NCBI GenBank assembly: GCA_036365455.1
Contig: JAWQUS010000030.1
Location: 20,604,001 to 20,668,000 of the forward strand
Length of the DNA: 64,000 nucleotides
Direction of reading: 5' to 3'
From: Macrosoma leucophasiata
Taxonomy: Eukaryota; Arthropoda; Insecta; Lepidoptera; Hedylidae
In this document: one piece after another, positions 41,198 through 50,800 of the stretch
How positions within the stretch are numbered: the first letter of the stretch is position 1
Layout: each line of letters begins with the position of its first letter
The notes under the pieces: generated by a model
What the model saw: only the letters and a program-made list of their open reading frames with translations
Told to the model about the DNA's origin: nothing
The model's database searches: none
Position numbers and translations under genes: made by a program

Positions 41198-41394
41198 TGG
41201 TACAATTTTGGTCACGTGTCCGTCTTACGCATTTTCAATCATTAACAAGTACGAGTTTACCTATTCAAGGTAGGTAAAATGTTTCAAATACCGCCTTGCA
41301 CTTTTTGTGATAGGTAATAAATGTTAAACTCGCGTGCGGACACGTGACCCTGATCGAAAATGCGTAAGACGGACGCATGGACAAAATTACACAA
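41198..41394. mobile_element. MITE-like inverted repeat element
   Basis: The left arm has AATTTTGGTCACGTGTCCGT, then CTTACGCATTTTC. The right arm has GAAAATGCGTAAGACGGACG, then CATGGACAAAATT. A second inverted pair, GGTCACGTGTCCG and CGGACACGTGACC, is nested inside. No coding frame. Confidence 0.7.
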
Positions 41395-41496
41395 TATTCA
41401 AGTTTTCAGTTCTGTAGGCACAGCCGGAGTGCGATCTGTTTTTTTTTCCTTAAAACTCTTGCTATTATCCTATATTCAGAAGATTATTGATACTTC

Positions 41497-41742
41497 ACTG
41501 GTGGTATAATTCCAGTATAGGATCACAAGGGCGTTCTACGGCATTACCTACTCTATCTTCCGCCAAATGGTAATGTATGGCCCCGTAATAACTATCACAG
41601 AGACATAAAAACAAAGGTCTCAGGAATGGCAACGGATCTGCATTTTGACCTCTGGTCATTGTGTAAGTATCTATATGCTACAGTCATCATTTAACATCTA
41701 TGTGAACTGCATGCTTGTTTGCCACTTTTATTACATTAAGTA
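41497..41742 (+). mobile_element. A-element, second subfamily
   Basis: It starts CACTGGTGGTATAATTCCAG. Marks are TCTATCTTCCGCCAAATGG, GGCCCCGTAATAACTATCAC and GGTCTCAGGAATGGCAACG. It ends CTTTTATTACATTAAG. Confidence 0.85.
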
Positions 41743-42494
41743 AAAAACTTTTGAAATAAACACGTACATCATAAATAGTGACTGTAAAACTTGATTATCA
41801 TTCATATTTCTTTAAACTCTCGAGCACAAAACTGTAAGTCGTCGCTTTTGACAGTGAACAAGCAGACTGAGGATCAAACAGCTCTTCATAAAGAGCACAA
41901 AACAAAGGTCAAAAATCCAATTTCAGTGAACAGAGCAGCCAGTACATCTAACAATGCGTTGCATGCATCATCGACATGCTCGCATAACAGTACCTCTGTT
42001 GCTACGTGCTGTTTCAATAGTACTTGAACCGTGAAGTTAACGAATTGTAGGTTGTTTGTTATATTGTTATCGACCATTACGATCTCGCCGGATTGAGGGC
42101 GTAGTAACTACACGTGTATAATATTTTTTAAAACTTTGTATGCTATTTACGCTATTTAATTTCGTACTTGATACAAATGTGTATTGTGATGTTTCCTGTC
42201 CGCTGCCAGTTTTAGAGAGAAAAAACAGATTACATTTTGATTAGAATGTTTTGAAACGGAAGAGACTTAGTCCGCACGGAATCTTGGAAAACATGAAATT
42301 GAATATAGTTTGTTAATGACTTTGGTAGCTTTTTGTTTCTTTTCAGTCTTATGTGGTTACATATGACTGTATGGTTATACACCTCTTGAAAAAAGAATTG
42401 TAATGTATTTATTGTATTGAGTGAAATGCGGAATAATACAAATCGTATTGAGAATGACTGATCAAGAGTCTTTAGAATCGGCATGTGTACAACG

Positions 42495-42590
42495 AGAGTA
42501 AAGAATGCAAAAGGGAAATGGAACAAGTATAAGGATCGAGATATTTGGTTCATGTACTCTATCCACCCTGTAAGGTACTTGGCAAGAAGA
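42495..42590 (+). pseudogene. Possible RTE-type LINE C-terminal fragment
   Basis: The frame KYKDRDIWFMYSIHPVRYLA resembles CQDRDIWRSTLSAYPVRDLA of the clear copies. Similarity is limited to about 20 residues. Confidence 0.45.
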
Positions 42591-42884
42591 TAATTAAATA
42601 TTATTTTTGTTCTTTACTTTAAGCGAAAAATATGTTGATAATTCTAATATGTCTTGGATGAACGGATAATTTATCTCTAGACAGAGAAGAAGCCAATCTA
42701 TTTACATTATAAAGTCCGGCTCGAAGGACCAAAATATGTATGGTACATATATAAAGTTTGTATGTTAGTTGGTTACGTTAGTATGTAAGGAAATAAGTAG
42801 TTTCGTTGAATGAGTTTATTAGACTGATATATTAAATTTGGAAGCGTCAAACGCACGAGCGCTAGATCAGCGTTTTAAAAAGTT

Positions 42885-42910
42885 TGCTATAACTTAATTA
42901 AGTTATAGCA
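42885..42910. repeat. Perfect 26-bp palindrome
   Basis: TGCTATAACTTAA followed directly by TTAAGTTATAGCA, with no spacer. Confidence 0.85.
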
Positions 42911-43787
42911 CGTGCAGCTTCTAGCCTGTACATATTTGAACCTGTAAAATTCATTGAATACCATCTCCTCATTTTGAAATCACTAAAAAAGTGAATATTC
43001 TACGCTGTTTCAAGATCTTTCCGCATATTTTTTTCTACTCAATATGGGTAATTAGGAACAGAAAACTCGACTCGAATTCCACCATCATTTCCGTAACCTT
43101 ACAGTCGAGTTGAGCCGGAAACTACCCAATCATTGATTATTATTTAATGACAATAATGAACTCTGACCGGGACCGGACAATAGCCTCAGGATTGTCATAA
43201 TCATTTTAACTTCTTCGCTTCATTACTGCCGGTCAAACAATAGATATAATGAGAGATTCTCCATTGTCGGTTCCAATTAAACGGGCTGTCAGTCACAATG
43301 AATGATTTACGTCACTCCGTGGCCTTGTGGCCATGTCAAGTTCGTAGGTTCATTGGACTAAGCTCATCACTAACGTATCTTGACCTTCTTCTCCCCCCTG
43401 TTTCTATCAATTTTGGATCTATTCAGTTCATGCTTCCTAAATCCGAGAGCTCAACGCTATTTGGTCTTGTTACGGTAGATTTATTCGCGAGCCAATTAGA
43501 TGTTCTGAAACCATTACATTACATCATGGTTGCCAACGCGGTATTACCGGGGAATTATTAGAGTTGTTCAAAACAGCTATTTATTAGTAGCACGTTATAT
43601 GCTACGTTTATGTTATAGCGCTCTAATTTAAACGCTATGTTATAAAACGATACTTTAAATGTTTTGTAATAGAGAGCTATTTATCAGGAACGAAAGGGCA
43701 GGCGTTTGAAATCGCAACTGGCTTTTCAATTCGTAGCATTCGTAGCAATAAGACGTGGTTCATTTTATTCAAGATAACAAAAAAAAA
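42911..43787. other. Unassigned sequence
   Basis: No gene or repeat could be named. An 87-codon plus frame at 43298-43561 is unsupported. Confidence 0.4.
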
Positions 43788-43872
43788 ACGTAACGCCTGT
43801 AATCCCCGAAGGGATAGGCAGAGGGAAATGCATGTATTCAAACATGCAAATACCCACGATTTGCCGGTTAAA
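43788..43872 (-). mobile_element. B-SINE tail fragment
   Basis: CGTAACGCCTGTAATCCCCG, AAGGGATAGGCAGAGGG, then CATGCAAATACCCACG. The rest is missing. Confidence 0.75.
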
Positions 43873-44573
43873 GTATAAATAGCAACAGCAATATTATTAG
43901 TAAAAAATAAATACCAATCATTATGTTGGACCTTGTTGTTCGCAAATAGAAGAATAATAAATAATAATAATTATGGTACGTGTGTTGTAGAAGTTTGAAA
44001 TAATTGTATTAATGAATATCAATAAATAACCTAAAATTATTTTTTTTGTAATACAAAAAAAAAATAAAATTAGGAATAAGGTACATCAGTAGAGAACAGT
44101 CTACAAGATCGCAATATATACTAAATAGCATGCTATGTGCCAAGCACCAATAGCGTCACTATAATTTCTCGCCGCCCGTGATCTCTCGGAGCGAGATATT
44201 ATTATATTCGTACATATCGCTATAGAATAACAGTGTCTTCTTACATATCGCTACATGCTATTTAGCACGCTAAGTTATTATGTTAATTGCTATGTAAGCC
44301 CATACTAGGGATTATGTTTGAAAAGTTTCCACCGCACCCCACAGATGGCGACACGTGCGCGGATTATGGACAATTATGAACATTATGGGTCTTTAGCTGC
44401 TGTGAATTGTTTTGAAAGGGATTTAACTTTTATGTTGTTCGTGTTGAGGTTTTGAGTTTTGGGTGAACGTGATCGCTTTGGGCTTCTCGTTCTATTGTAC
44501 ATGGGATTTGATTATTTTAGTAATGGTGGACTCAACAACCGTTGCCATGGCTGATGAAACCGTCTGTATTTTT
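43873..44573. other. Unassigned sequence with worn inverted motifs
   Basis: AAATAGCATGCTATGTG at about 44126 and TACATGCTATTTAGC at about 44262 are roughly inverted, and ACATATCGCTA occurs twice (44214, 44253). A decayed MITE is possible. Confidence 0.35.
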
Positions 44574-44857
44574 ATTTTTTTTTGCATGTAACGGAATTGG
44601 TAAACAAGCATGCAGTTCACATTGATGTTAAGTGATGACCTATCGACACCCACACAAAGACCAAGGTCAAAATGCAGATGCGCTATGCCGATATGCTATG
44701 AAGGTGTTATGCCTCTGTGCCGAAAATCACAAGGCCTAACATTACCACCTGACCGGAACACGCTAGTGCTGAACACTACCATTTAGCGGCAAGTATATTA
44801 GGTAATGTGGTGGTGCCTATGGCCGCGAGCCCCGTCACTGGAACTCTACCACCAGTA
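44574..44857 (-). mobile_element. A-element, full length
   Basis: It runs from TTTTTTTTGCATGTAACGG to GGAACTCTACCACCAGT. Several bases of the GTTACCACTCCTGAGG step are replaced. Confidence 0.85.
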
Positions 44858-44939
44858 AATTATTTTATACCTATTTATTTATCTTTATTGAAATACCTAG
44901 GTTATAAAATTCCGTTTACCGATAATAGGCCTGAGTCTT

Positions 44940-45244
44940 AGTGTGTAAACACACTATGCCGAAGCTACGCGACGGAAGTTCGGCACTATTACATCTGCAA
45001 TTCTATTTGAATAACTGACGAGTCTGACAACACACTATGTCGAAATTACGCTGCGTTATCGCGTACAGCGTAACTTCGAAGTTCGGTTCGATTGCTGAAT
45101 TCACACACTATGCACACACACCACACTGAACTGAAGTTCTGCCGCGTAAGTTCGGTACTTATAGTGTGTCTTATCAGCCGTCGGAACGTAAAATCAGCCT
45201 CCGAACTTCAGTCGCGTAGCTTCGGCATAGTGTGTTTACACACT
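44940..45244. mobile_element. MITE with 40-bp terminal inverted repeats
   Basis: The left end is AGTGTGTAAACACACTATGC, then CGAAGCTACGCGAC. The right end is GTCGCGTAGCTTCGGCATAG, then TGTGTTTACACACT. Inside, shorter versions of the same motif recur (CACACTATGTCGAAATTACG, GCGTAACTTCGAAGTTCGG). The flanks GAGTCTT and GACGTCTT may be an imperfect 8-bp hAT-type duplication. Confidence 0.8.
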
Positions 45245-45691
45245 GACGTCTTAAACTCTTTTTATCAGAGTAAATGGAACGTACAAGTACTCATGCAAAG
45301 AATTTTTAATAAAGAAGGCTTTGGCATTTGAAATTTGCCCTGAACTCTGCACACGCGAGTCCGACTAGCACATGATAGGTAAAAGATAAAATCACATTAA
45401 AATATATTAGTTAATTATTAACATCAATAGTAACAGTAAGGTTTTGTAGCATTAGATATACCTACAATACAGAACTGTCTAACATCTCGAAACATCCCAA
45501 ACTATCTCCGTTTTGTCTAATGTTAGACAATAGAATTAGACTAAATTTCTCAACTTGAACCGCCCTCGTTGTTGTTTCCTCTATATATAGAATGTAATAT
45601 GGATGTACAATAACAGTCCTTGTATTATATTTAGAGGTTCTATAAATGTTGTAGTTATATTTATCTATTTTCGCATGGCCCCGCGGCTGGT
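45245..45691. other. Unassigned AT-rich sequence
   Basis: Nothing recognised. Confidence 0.4.
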
Positions 45692-45711
45692 GTAGATCGT
45701 AAGCGATCTAC
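45692..45711. repeat. 8-bp hairpin GTAGATCG/CGATCTAC, second site
   Basis: GTAGATCG, TAAG, CGATCTAC, preceded by CCCGCGGCTGGT and followed by TCAC. Same stem as 20488-20507. An A-element tail begins 11 bases later. Confidence 0.5.
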
Positions 45712-45721
45712 TCACACTTAC

Positions 45722-45976
45722 ACAAATAAAAGTGGCAAACAAGCCAGCAGTTCACATTGATGTTAAGTAACGTTTGCAGCCTATAGACACTCACACAATG
45801 AACAGAGGTCAAAATTGAGATGCGTTGCCCAGGCCTAAGTTGTTGTTATGCCTCTGTGCCGGAAATTACCGGGCCGCCTTACTACTTGACTGGCACACGA
45901 TAGTGCTGAACACTACCATTTAGCGGCAAGTATATTAGGTAATGCGGGCACGTCACAGGTGCTTCTACCACCAGCA
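45722..45976 (-). mobile_element. A-element, near full length
   Basis: It starts AATAAAAGTGGCAAACAAGC and ends CTTCTACCACCAGC. The GGTGGTGCCTACGCCCGCGA block is shortened. Confidence 0.85.
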
Positions 45977-45984
45977 AAAATGAT

Positions 45985-46097
45985 GCCATTACCATCCAAC
46001 CGGCATATGATATTGCTGAACACCGCCATTAAATGGATAAGGAAATTTGGTGGTACCTACGGCCTCAGGCTCCAACACTCTATCAACCGTAAAACGC
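45985..46097 (-). mobile_element. A-element 5' portion, diverged, flanking the minisatellite
   Basis: CATTACCATCCAACCGGCAT, GATATTGCTGAACACCGCCA and GGTGGTACCTACGGCCTC. Its 5' end merges into CTATCAACCGTAAAACGCT, where the minisatellite starts. Confidence 0.65.
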
Positions 46098-46098
46098 T

Positions 46099-46707
46099 AG
46101 TCAAAACGCTCCGGGAGTGCCAGCAGAAGTCAAAACGCTCCGGGAGTGCCAGCAGAAGTCAAAACGCTCCGGGAGTGCCAGCAGAAGTCAAAACGCTCCG
46201 GGAGTGCCAGCAGAATTCAAAACGCTCCGGGAGTGCCAGCAGAAGTCAAAACGCTCCGGGAGTGCCTGCAGAAGTCAAAACGCTCCGGGAGTGCCAGCAG
46301 AAGTCAAAACGCTCCGGGAGTGCCTGCAGAAGTCAAAACGCTCCGGGAGTGCCAGCAGAAGTTAAAACGTTCCGGGAGTGCCAGCAGAAGTCAAAACGCT
46401 CCGGGAGTGCCAGCAGAAGTCAAAACGCTCCGGGAGTGCCAGCAGAAGTCAAAACGCTCCGGGAGTGCCAGCAGAAGTCAAAACGTTCCGGGAGTGCCAA
46501 CAGAAGTCAAAACGCTCCGGGAGTGCCAGCAGAAGTCAAAACGCTCCGGGAGTGCCAGCAGAAGTCAAAACGTTCCGGGAGTGCCAACAGAAGTCAAAAC
46601 GCTCCGGGAGTGCCAGCAGAAGTCAAAACGCTCCGGGAGTGCCAGCAGAAGTCAAAACGCTCCGGGAGTGCCAGCAGAAGTCAAAACGCTCCGGGAGTGC
46701 CAGCAGA
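46099..46707. repeat. Minisatellite, 21 exact units of 29 bp
   Basis: The unit is AGTCAAAACGCTCCGGGAGT followed by GCCAGCAGA. From 46099 to 46707 there are exactly 21 units (609 bp) with no length change, then a partial unit (AGTCAAAAC). Variants are few. CTGCAG in place of CAGCAG occurs at 46265 and 46323, two units apart. GTTCCGGG with CCAACAG occurs at 46485 and 46572, three units apart. Since 29 is not a multiple of three and the unit has no stop, all three forward frames stay open; they should not be read as genes. Confidence 0.97.
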
Positions 46708-46811
46708 AGTCAAAACATGAATATTAACGTTGTGCATTTTCAATATTTTGTAATGGTTATCGAATCATTTTGCACGAATTGCTTTAATTACCAGTATAAA
46801 AGTACTCTACT

Positions 46812-47092
46812 ACTGGTGGTAGAGCTCTAGTGATGGAATTTGCGGGCGTAGGCATTGCCCTGCGTTACCTCTATCTGCCGCCAAATGGTAGTGTTCAGCA
46901 CTATCGTGTTCCGATTAGATGGTAATGTATGGCCCATTAATAACTATCACAGAGACATAACAACTTAGGTCTCAGGAGTGGAAACCCATCTGCATTTTGA
47001 TCTCTGGTTTTTGTGTAGACATCTACATGCTGCAGTCATTATTTAACATCAATGTGAACAGTATGCTTGCTTGCCACCTTCCTTCCATAAAA
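46812..47092 (+). mobile_element. A-element, second subfamily, full length
   Basis: It starts ACTGGTGGTAGAGCTCTAG. Marks are CTCTATCTGCCGCCAAATGG and GCCCATTAATAACTATCACA. It ends CCTTCCTTCCATAAAAG. With 45985-46097 it brackets the minisatellite in inverted orientation. Confidence 0.9.
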
Positions 47093-47705
47093 GTAACTCG
47101 ATCAGATCACGTGTCTGACGCGAGTTTAACATTTTCTACCCATCACAAAAGTAAGTAATTGCCGCCGTTTACTTCAAAAATTTTGTGGTTTTTATGTAAA
47201 ACAACGTGATTAATGCACAAAATCTTAAACAACACGTTCTCCATATTAATAATCCACGAAATTGCCACAAAAACGAGACACATCAAAAAATTCGAAACAC
47301 ATTTGAAGTAACCAACGGTGCACGACAAAATATGGTATCAATGGTTCTTAGCGGCCCTTGAAGTTAAATCCGGCGCAGACAAAGGACCCTCGAGGGTGGC
47401 ATGGGTTACGAGCCCTTACCCTGAGGGCTGACGGAGGGTTCTGCTATCTAATGTATAGGTGTAACGGGCATGTTCTGAGATGTCACTATGTGTGTAATTA
47501 GTAAGTAATTTCGAGGTGTTTGTGGGGAAAGGAGATGTTCCAAAAATGTTTGGAGTTGTTCCCACTTAATAATGTACAGTTCGTAAAATAATAGTTAAAA
47601 CTATTCTTAACAATTTTCGACTATCAATTTTCGTTAATGTTTTGTAGTTTTTTCGTTTAAAAATTGTTTAGCTTACACAACATGGTAATACAATAAAAAT
47701 AACTG
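47093..47705. other. Unassigned sequence
   Basis: No gene recognised. Bases 47350-47450 are relatively GC-rich, with GGACCCTCGAGGGTGGC. Confidence 0.4.
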
Positions 47706-47835
47706 CGTTAAGAAAAACCGACTTCAAGTCTAAAAAGTAAAAAACCGGACAAGTGCAAGTTCGACTCGCGCGGTGAGGGTTCCGTAATTTAAATAAATAT
47801 TTTCGACAATATTACAGATTTATAAATATATCTAC
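47706..47835. repeat. AAAACCGACTTCAA and GGTTCCGT repeat fragment
   Basis: GTTAAGAAAAACCGACTTCA recurs at 47835. AAACCGGACAAGTGCAAGTT, then CGACTCGCG and GAGGGTTCCGT lie in between. Confidence 0.5.
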
Positions 47836-47845
47836 GTTAAGAAAA

Positions 47846-47947
47846 ACCGACTTCAAAACTGAAAAGTGAAAAATAATAAAGATTTAATTGTAATTATATA
47901 CTACCTATTATTTATATGTGCTATTTACTAATAGGTTTGAAGTCGGT
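47846..47947. mobile_element. 102-bp element with 12-bp inverted ends
   Basis: ACCGACTTCAAA at the left and TTTGAAGTCGGT at the right are perfect inverts. The interior is AT-rich. Confidence 0.6.
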
Positions 47948-48020
47948 GCCAAGCCTTAAACAAATAATTATATTTTAATCACATAAATATGAATACGAGC
48001 AAATTAATACACTGAACAAA

Positions 48021-48100
48021 ACGTAACCGGCGAATCGTGGGTGTTTGCATGTATGCTTGAATTCATGCATTTACCTCTGCCTACCCTACGAATTAGGTAA
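48021..48100 (+). mobile_element. B-SINE tail fragment
   Basis: GGCGAATCGTGGGTGTTTGC, then ATTTACCTCTGCCTACCC. The last part is decayed. Confidence 0.65.
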
Positions 48101-48137
48101 ATCGGCCCAGAAATCTCGGCGAAATTCGCGTACATAC

Positions 48138-48140
<3 letters not shown>

Positions 48141-48182
<42 letters not shown>
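48141..48182. repeat. (AT)n microsatellite
   Basis: About 21 uninterrupted AT dinucleotides, preceded by TACATACATAA. Confidence 0.95.
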
Positions 48183-48184
<2 letters not shown>

Positions 48185-48524
48185 GGCCGAATTGAGAAAC
48201 CTTCTCGTTTTTTTAAACTCGGTTAAAAATATGGCGATGGCGATTGACAATTCTTTTGAGAAGCTTGTCATGTCATGTCACTAGGTTCTTGAGTGTACAA
48301 ATTGCCTTCAGTAAAAAAGAACTTGATTAAACAATTTCATCTTTGTTTTAATAAAATTAAGTTTATTTTTCCTTAAATCTTTGAAATATTACTTTTCTTT
48401 TGATGTATTGTACATCCACTGGGAACACTTAATTGTTGGATTATAGGTAATTTCACGTAAGTATTCATAGAAAATTTTGACGTCGTTGGGACGTGAAGAC
48501 CCAAGCGGAAGAATGATCTTCCAT

Positions 48525-48705
48525 GGAAGAGAATTCGCGTCCGCATCATTTAATCTATCTGCCATCAGGTAAGATCGATGGTAATGTATGGCCTCGTGAC
48601 GTCTCTCACACACGCAGAACATCTTAGACTTCAGGGATCGCAATACATCTACATTTTGATCTCTGGTTTTTGTGTAGATGTCTACGCAGTCTATAGTCAT
48701 ACCAA
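48525..48705 (+). mobile_element. A-element, strongly diverged second subfamily
   Basis: ATTTAATCTATCTGCC, GGTAATGTATGGCCTCGTGA, CATTTTGATCTCTGG and TTTTTGTGTAGATGTCTACG keep the family order. Near 48715 a short reversed ATATGCGTTGCCACCCCCGA follows. Confidence 0.55.
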
Positions 48706-48775
48706 CAAAAATGAATATGCGTTGCCACCCCCGAAGCATAAGTTATTTTGCCTTTAGTTCACCATTCATTTTAAT

Positions 48776-48895
48776 TTTATCGCCCGGTACGCTGGCTATG
48801 GGGGCTAGCCGAGCGTCACGAAAAATCCTCACGACACTTTTGCTATAGTGCGTATCGCTCGGAGAGGGGGCAGGCCGAGTATAGGATTCGACTTA

Positions 48896-48941
<46 letters not shown>

Positions 48942-49290
48942 TGACAGTGACGATCCTCGCGACGCGCGCTTCTGCTTTGTACGCGTACATTGTTTTGTCG
49001 TGTTCGAGTTAGTTTTAGTTATTTTTAATATTTAAAAAGTAAACAATGGATTATGAAAGTCATTAATTTGAGGTTGAAGAGGAACTTTGTTCCAATCAAG
49101 TGTCCCACATCTGACACCTCAGACAGTTTTTTTATGTCAACAGGATGACAGTTGCTATACGAGCCACCTGATCACCGTCGCCATGACAGTGGTTCTTTGT
49201 GGATCACTCTCTACCAGTAAAATGGTTCAAGATGAGAAAACCGTTCAGTTTTTATTTTATCTACAATAAATGATTTGAATTGAATTCAAT
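48776..49290 (+). other. CG-rich block with CT run, start-like ATG, unknown role
   Basis: GC-rich bases 48785-48900 are followed by a (CT)n run at 48901-48937, CG-rich 48945-48995, then AAACAATGGATTATGAAAGT, where the frame closes after five codons. The layout resembles a 5' UTR or promoter of a gene or transposon, but no coding sequence supports it. Confidence 0.35.
48901..48937 (+). repeat. (CT)n microsatellite
   Basis: About 18 TC dinucleotides without interruption. Confidence 0.95.
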
Positions 49291-49418
49291 CTAAAATCAA
49301 ATTTCTTGACATATTTCGTCCTTTACCAAATTGTCAACGGAGCTGTAAGCCGAGCCTCGCAACCTCCAAGCCAGGGTCAGCTCGATCCAATTACACCAAT
49401 TTTGTCATCGCTGACAAA

Positions 49419-49628
49419 CTAATCCCATGGGATTACGTTATTCGATATATAGTGAATTTTTGCATCGAAATTAATGTGTGGCTACACGCTATTACTAGTG
49501 GAAGAGCTCCAGTGACCCATCAACCTAATCCCATGGGATTACGTTATTCGATATATAGTGAATTTTTGCATCGAAATTAATGTGTGGCTACACGCTATTA
49601 CTAGTGGAAGAGCTCCAGTGACCCATCA
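49419..49628. repeat. Perfect 106-bp tandem duplication
   Basis: Bases 49419-49524 are repeated at 49525-49628 without any mismatch up to the last two positions. Each unit contains CCATGGGATTACGTTATTCG and ends with CTAGTGGAAGAGCTCCAGTG then ACCC, an A-element head motif. Confidence 0.95.
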
Positions 49629-49691
49629 CTGAAGGATGGTTGTGTCAAACGTAATATTGTTCCGGATAGATGGTAATGGATGAATGGATGG

Positions 49692-49806
49692 TATGTATGA
49701 TGAGAATGATGAAGGTAGACGAGGCTCGAGAGGTATGTCAGGACCGGTATATCTGGCGCTCTACACTCTCTGCCTACCCCGTTAGGGACCTGGCGTGAAG
49801 ATACAT
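49692..49806 (+). pseudogene. RTE-type LINE C-terminal end and tail
   Basis: The frame MRMMKVDEAREVCQDRYIWR, then STLSAYPVRDLA and a stop, is followed by CTACCCCGTTAGGGACCTGG, CGTGAAG and an ATACATACATAC tail. This is the cleanest 3' end of the family in the window. Confidence 0.85.
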
Positions 49807-49990
49807 ACATACAAAGGTAATATTTGGCCTCGTAATTCAAGCTGAGGCATTACTGTTTATGCCTCAGGACCGCATTTGACATGGCATGTCTATTGCCAGT
49901 TTTTTATAAAACGTAAGTAGATTACTCATCTCGAATGAGGGAGCATAAATGGCTTAATATCTTAAGAAACTGTCTGGGAGACCTCTGTGG

Positions 49991-50262
49991 CATTGAGCAA
50001 CTCGGCCCACCGGTCGCGGCGGACCGGCGGACCGGAGGGGAATAGCCATAGTGCTTATTACCGATGCAAAACACCCTGTCATTTTTTGGAGGGGAGGAAT
50101 ACGTGTGACACACACACACTAATACATAAACAATTTCACGCACACATTTCATTTAAATATCTGGGCGACAGGCATAGGACCATTTGGTCTTATACTTTGA
50201 CTGAGAGGAAAGCCTGCATATGGCTCCGGTCCACCGTGGCCGGTGGCCCGTGTTGCTCTATG
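49991..50262 (-). mobile_element. M-MITE, copy 3, inverted relative to copies 1 and 2
   Basis: A perfect 9-bp target duplication CCTCTGTGG lies at 49982-49990 and 50263-50271. The ends are CATTGAGCAACTCGGCCCAC and GGTGGCCCGTGTTGCTCTAT then G. The subterminal GCGGACCGG has been duplicated. The inner order is reversed: ATTACCGATGCAAAACAC at left, GGAAAGCCTGCATATGG at right. Confidence 0.9.
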
Positions 50263-50369
50263 CCTCTGTGGGCCCGTAGTATTAAGTACTTAATCCAACT
50301 CTTATGCCTTACCTACATAATATTACGGGCTTCCTGGGGAGGAGAAGACAAATGAGACGTAAGAGTTTT

Positions 50370-50652
50370 AACTGGTGGTAGAGCTCCAATGGACGGAGCT
50401 CGCGGGCGTAGGCACCACTGCATTACCTAATAAACTTGCCGCTAAATGGTAGTGTTCAGCACTATCGTGTTCCGGTCAGGTGGTAATGTACGGCTCTGTA
50501 ATTTCCGGCACAGGGGCATAACACCTTAGGCCTCAGGAGTGGTAACGCATCTGCATTTTGACCTTGGTCTTTGTGTGATGTCTATAGACTGCAGTCATCA
50601 CATAACATCAATGTAAACTGCATACTTGTTTACCACTTCCATTACATTAAAA
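50370..50652 (+). mobile_element. A-element, full length, well preserved
   Basis: Among the closest copies to the family consensus. It ends TTCCATTACATTAAAAAAAA. Confidence 0.95.
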
Positions 50653-50777
50653 AAAATAATAAAAAAAAGAGTCAATACTCTAATTGCATTTGTCTTCCCC
50701 TCCCCAGAAACGTCCTAAGCCGGGGTTCAGATTCACGGGGGTCTTAGGGAAACAGTTGCTTCAGTCATCGTCACTTC

Positions 50778-50800
50778 AGCCGAAAGACGTCCACTGCTGA
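50778..50800 (-). repeat. E-element tail fragment
   Basis: CAGCCGAAAGACGTCCACTG then CTG, the reversed E tail, touching the GATTCT tail of the Jockey LINE. Confidence 0.55.

Noticed and set aside
43298..43561. 87-codon plus frame
   Set aside because: No homology recognised; the composition looks like chance or an unknown repeat.
46099..46707. Possible CRISPR-like array
   Set aside because: Units are contiguous with no variable spacers, and the setting is eukaryotic.
46117..46830. Long overlapping open frames of 150 to 253 codons in three phases
   Set aside because: They are produced by a stop-free 29-bp tandem repeat and have no non-repeat coding part.
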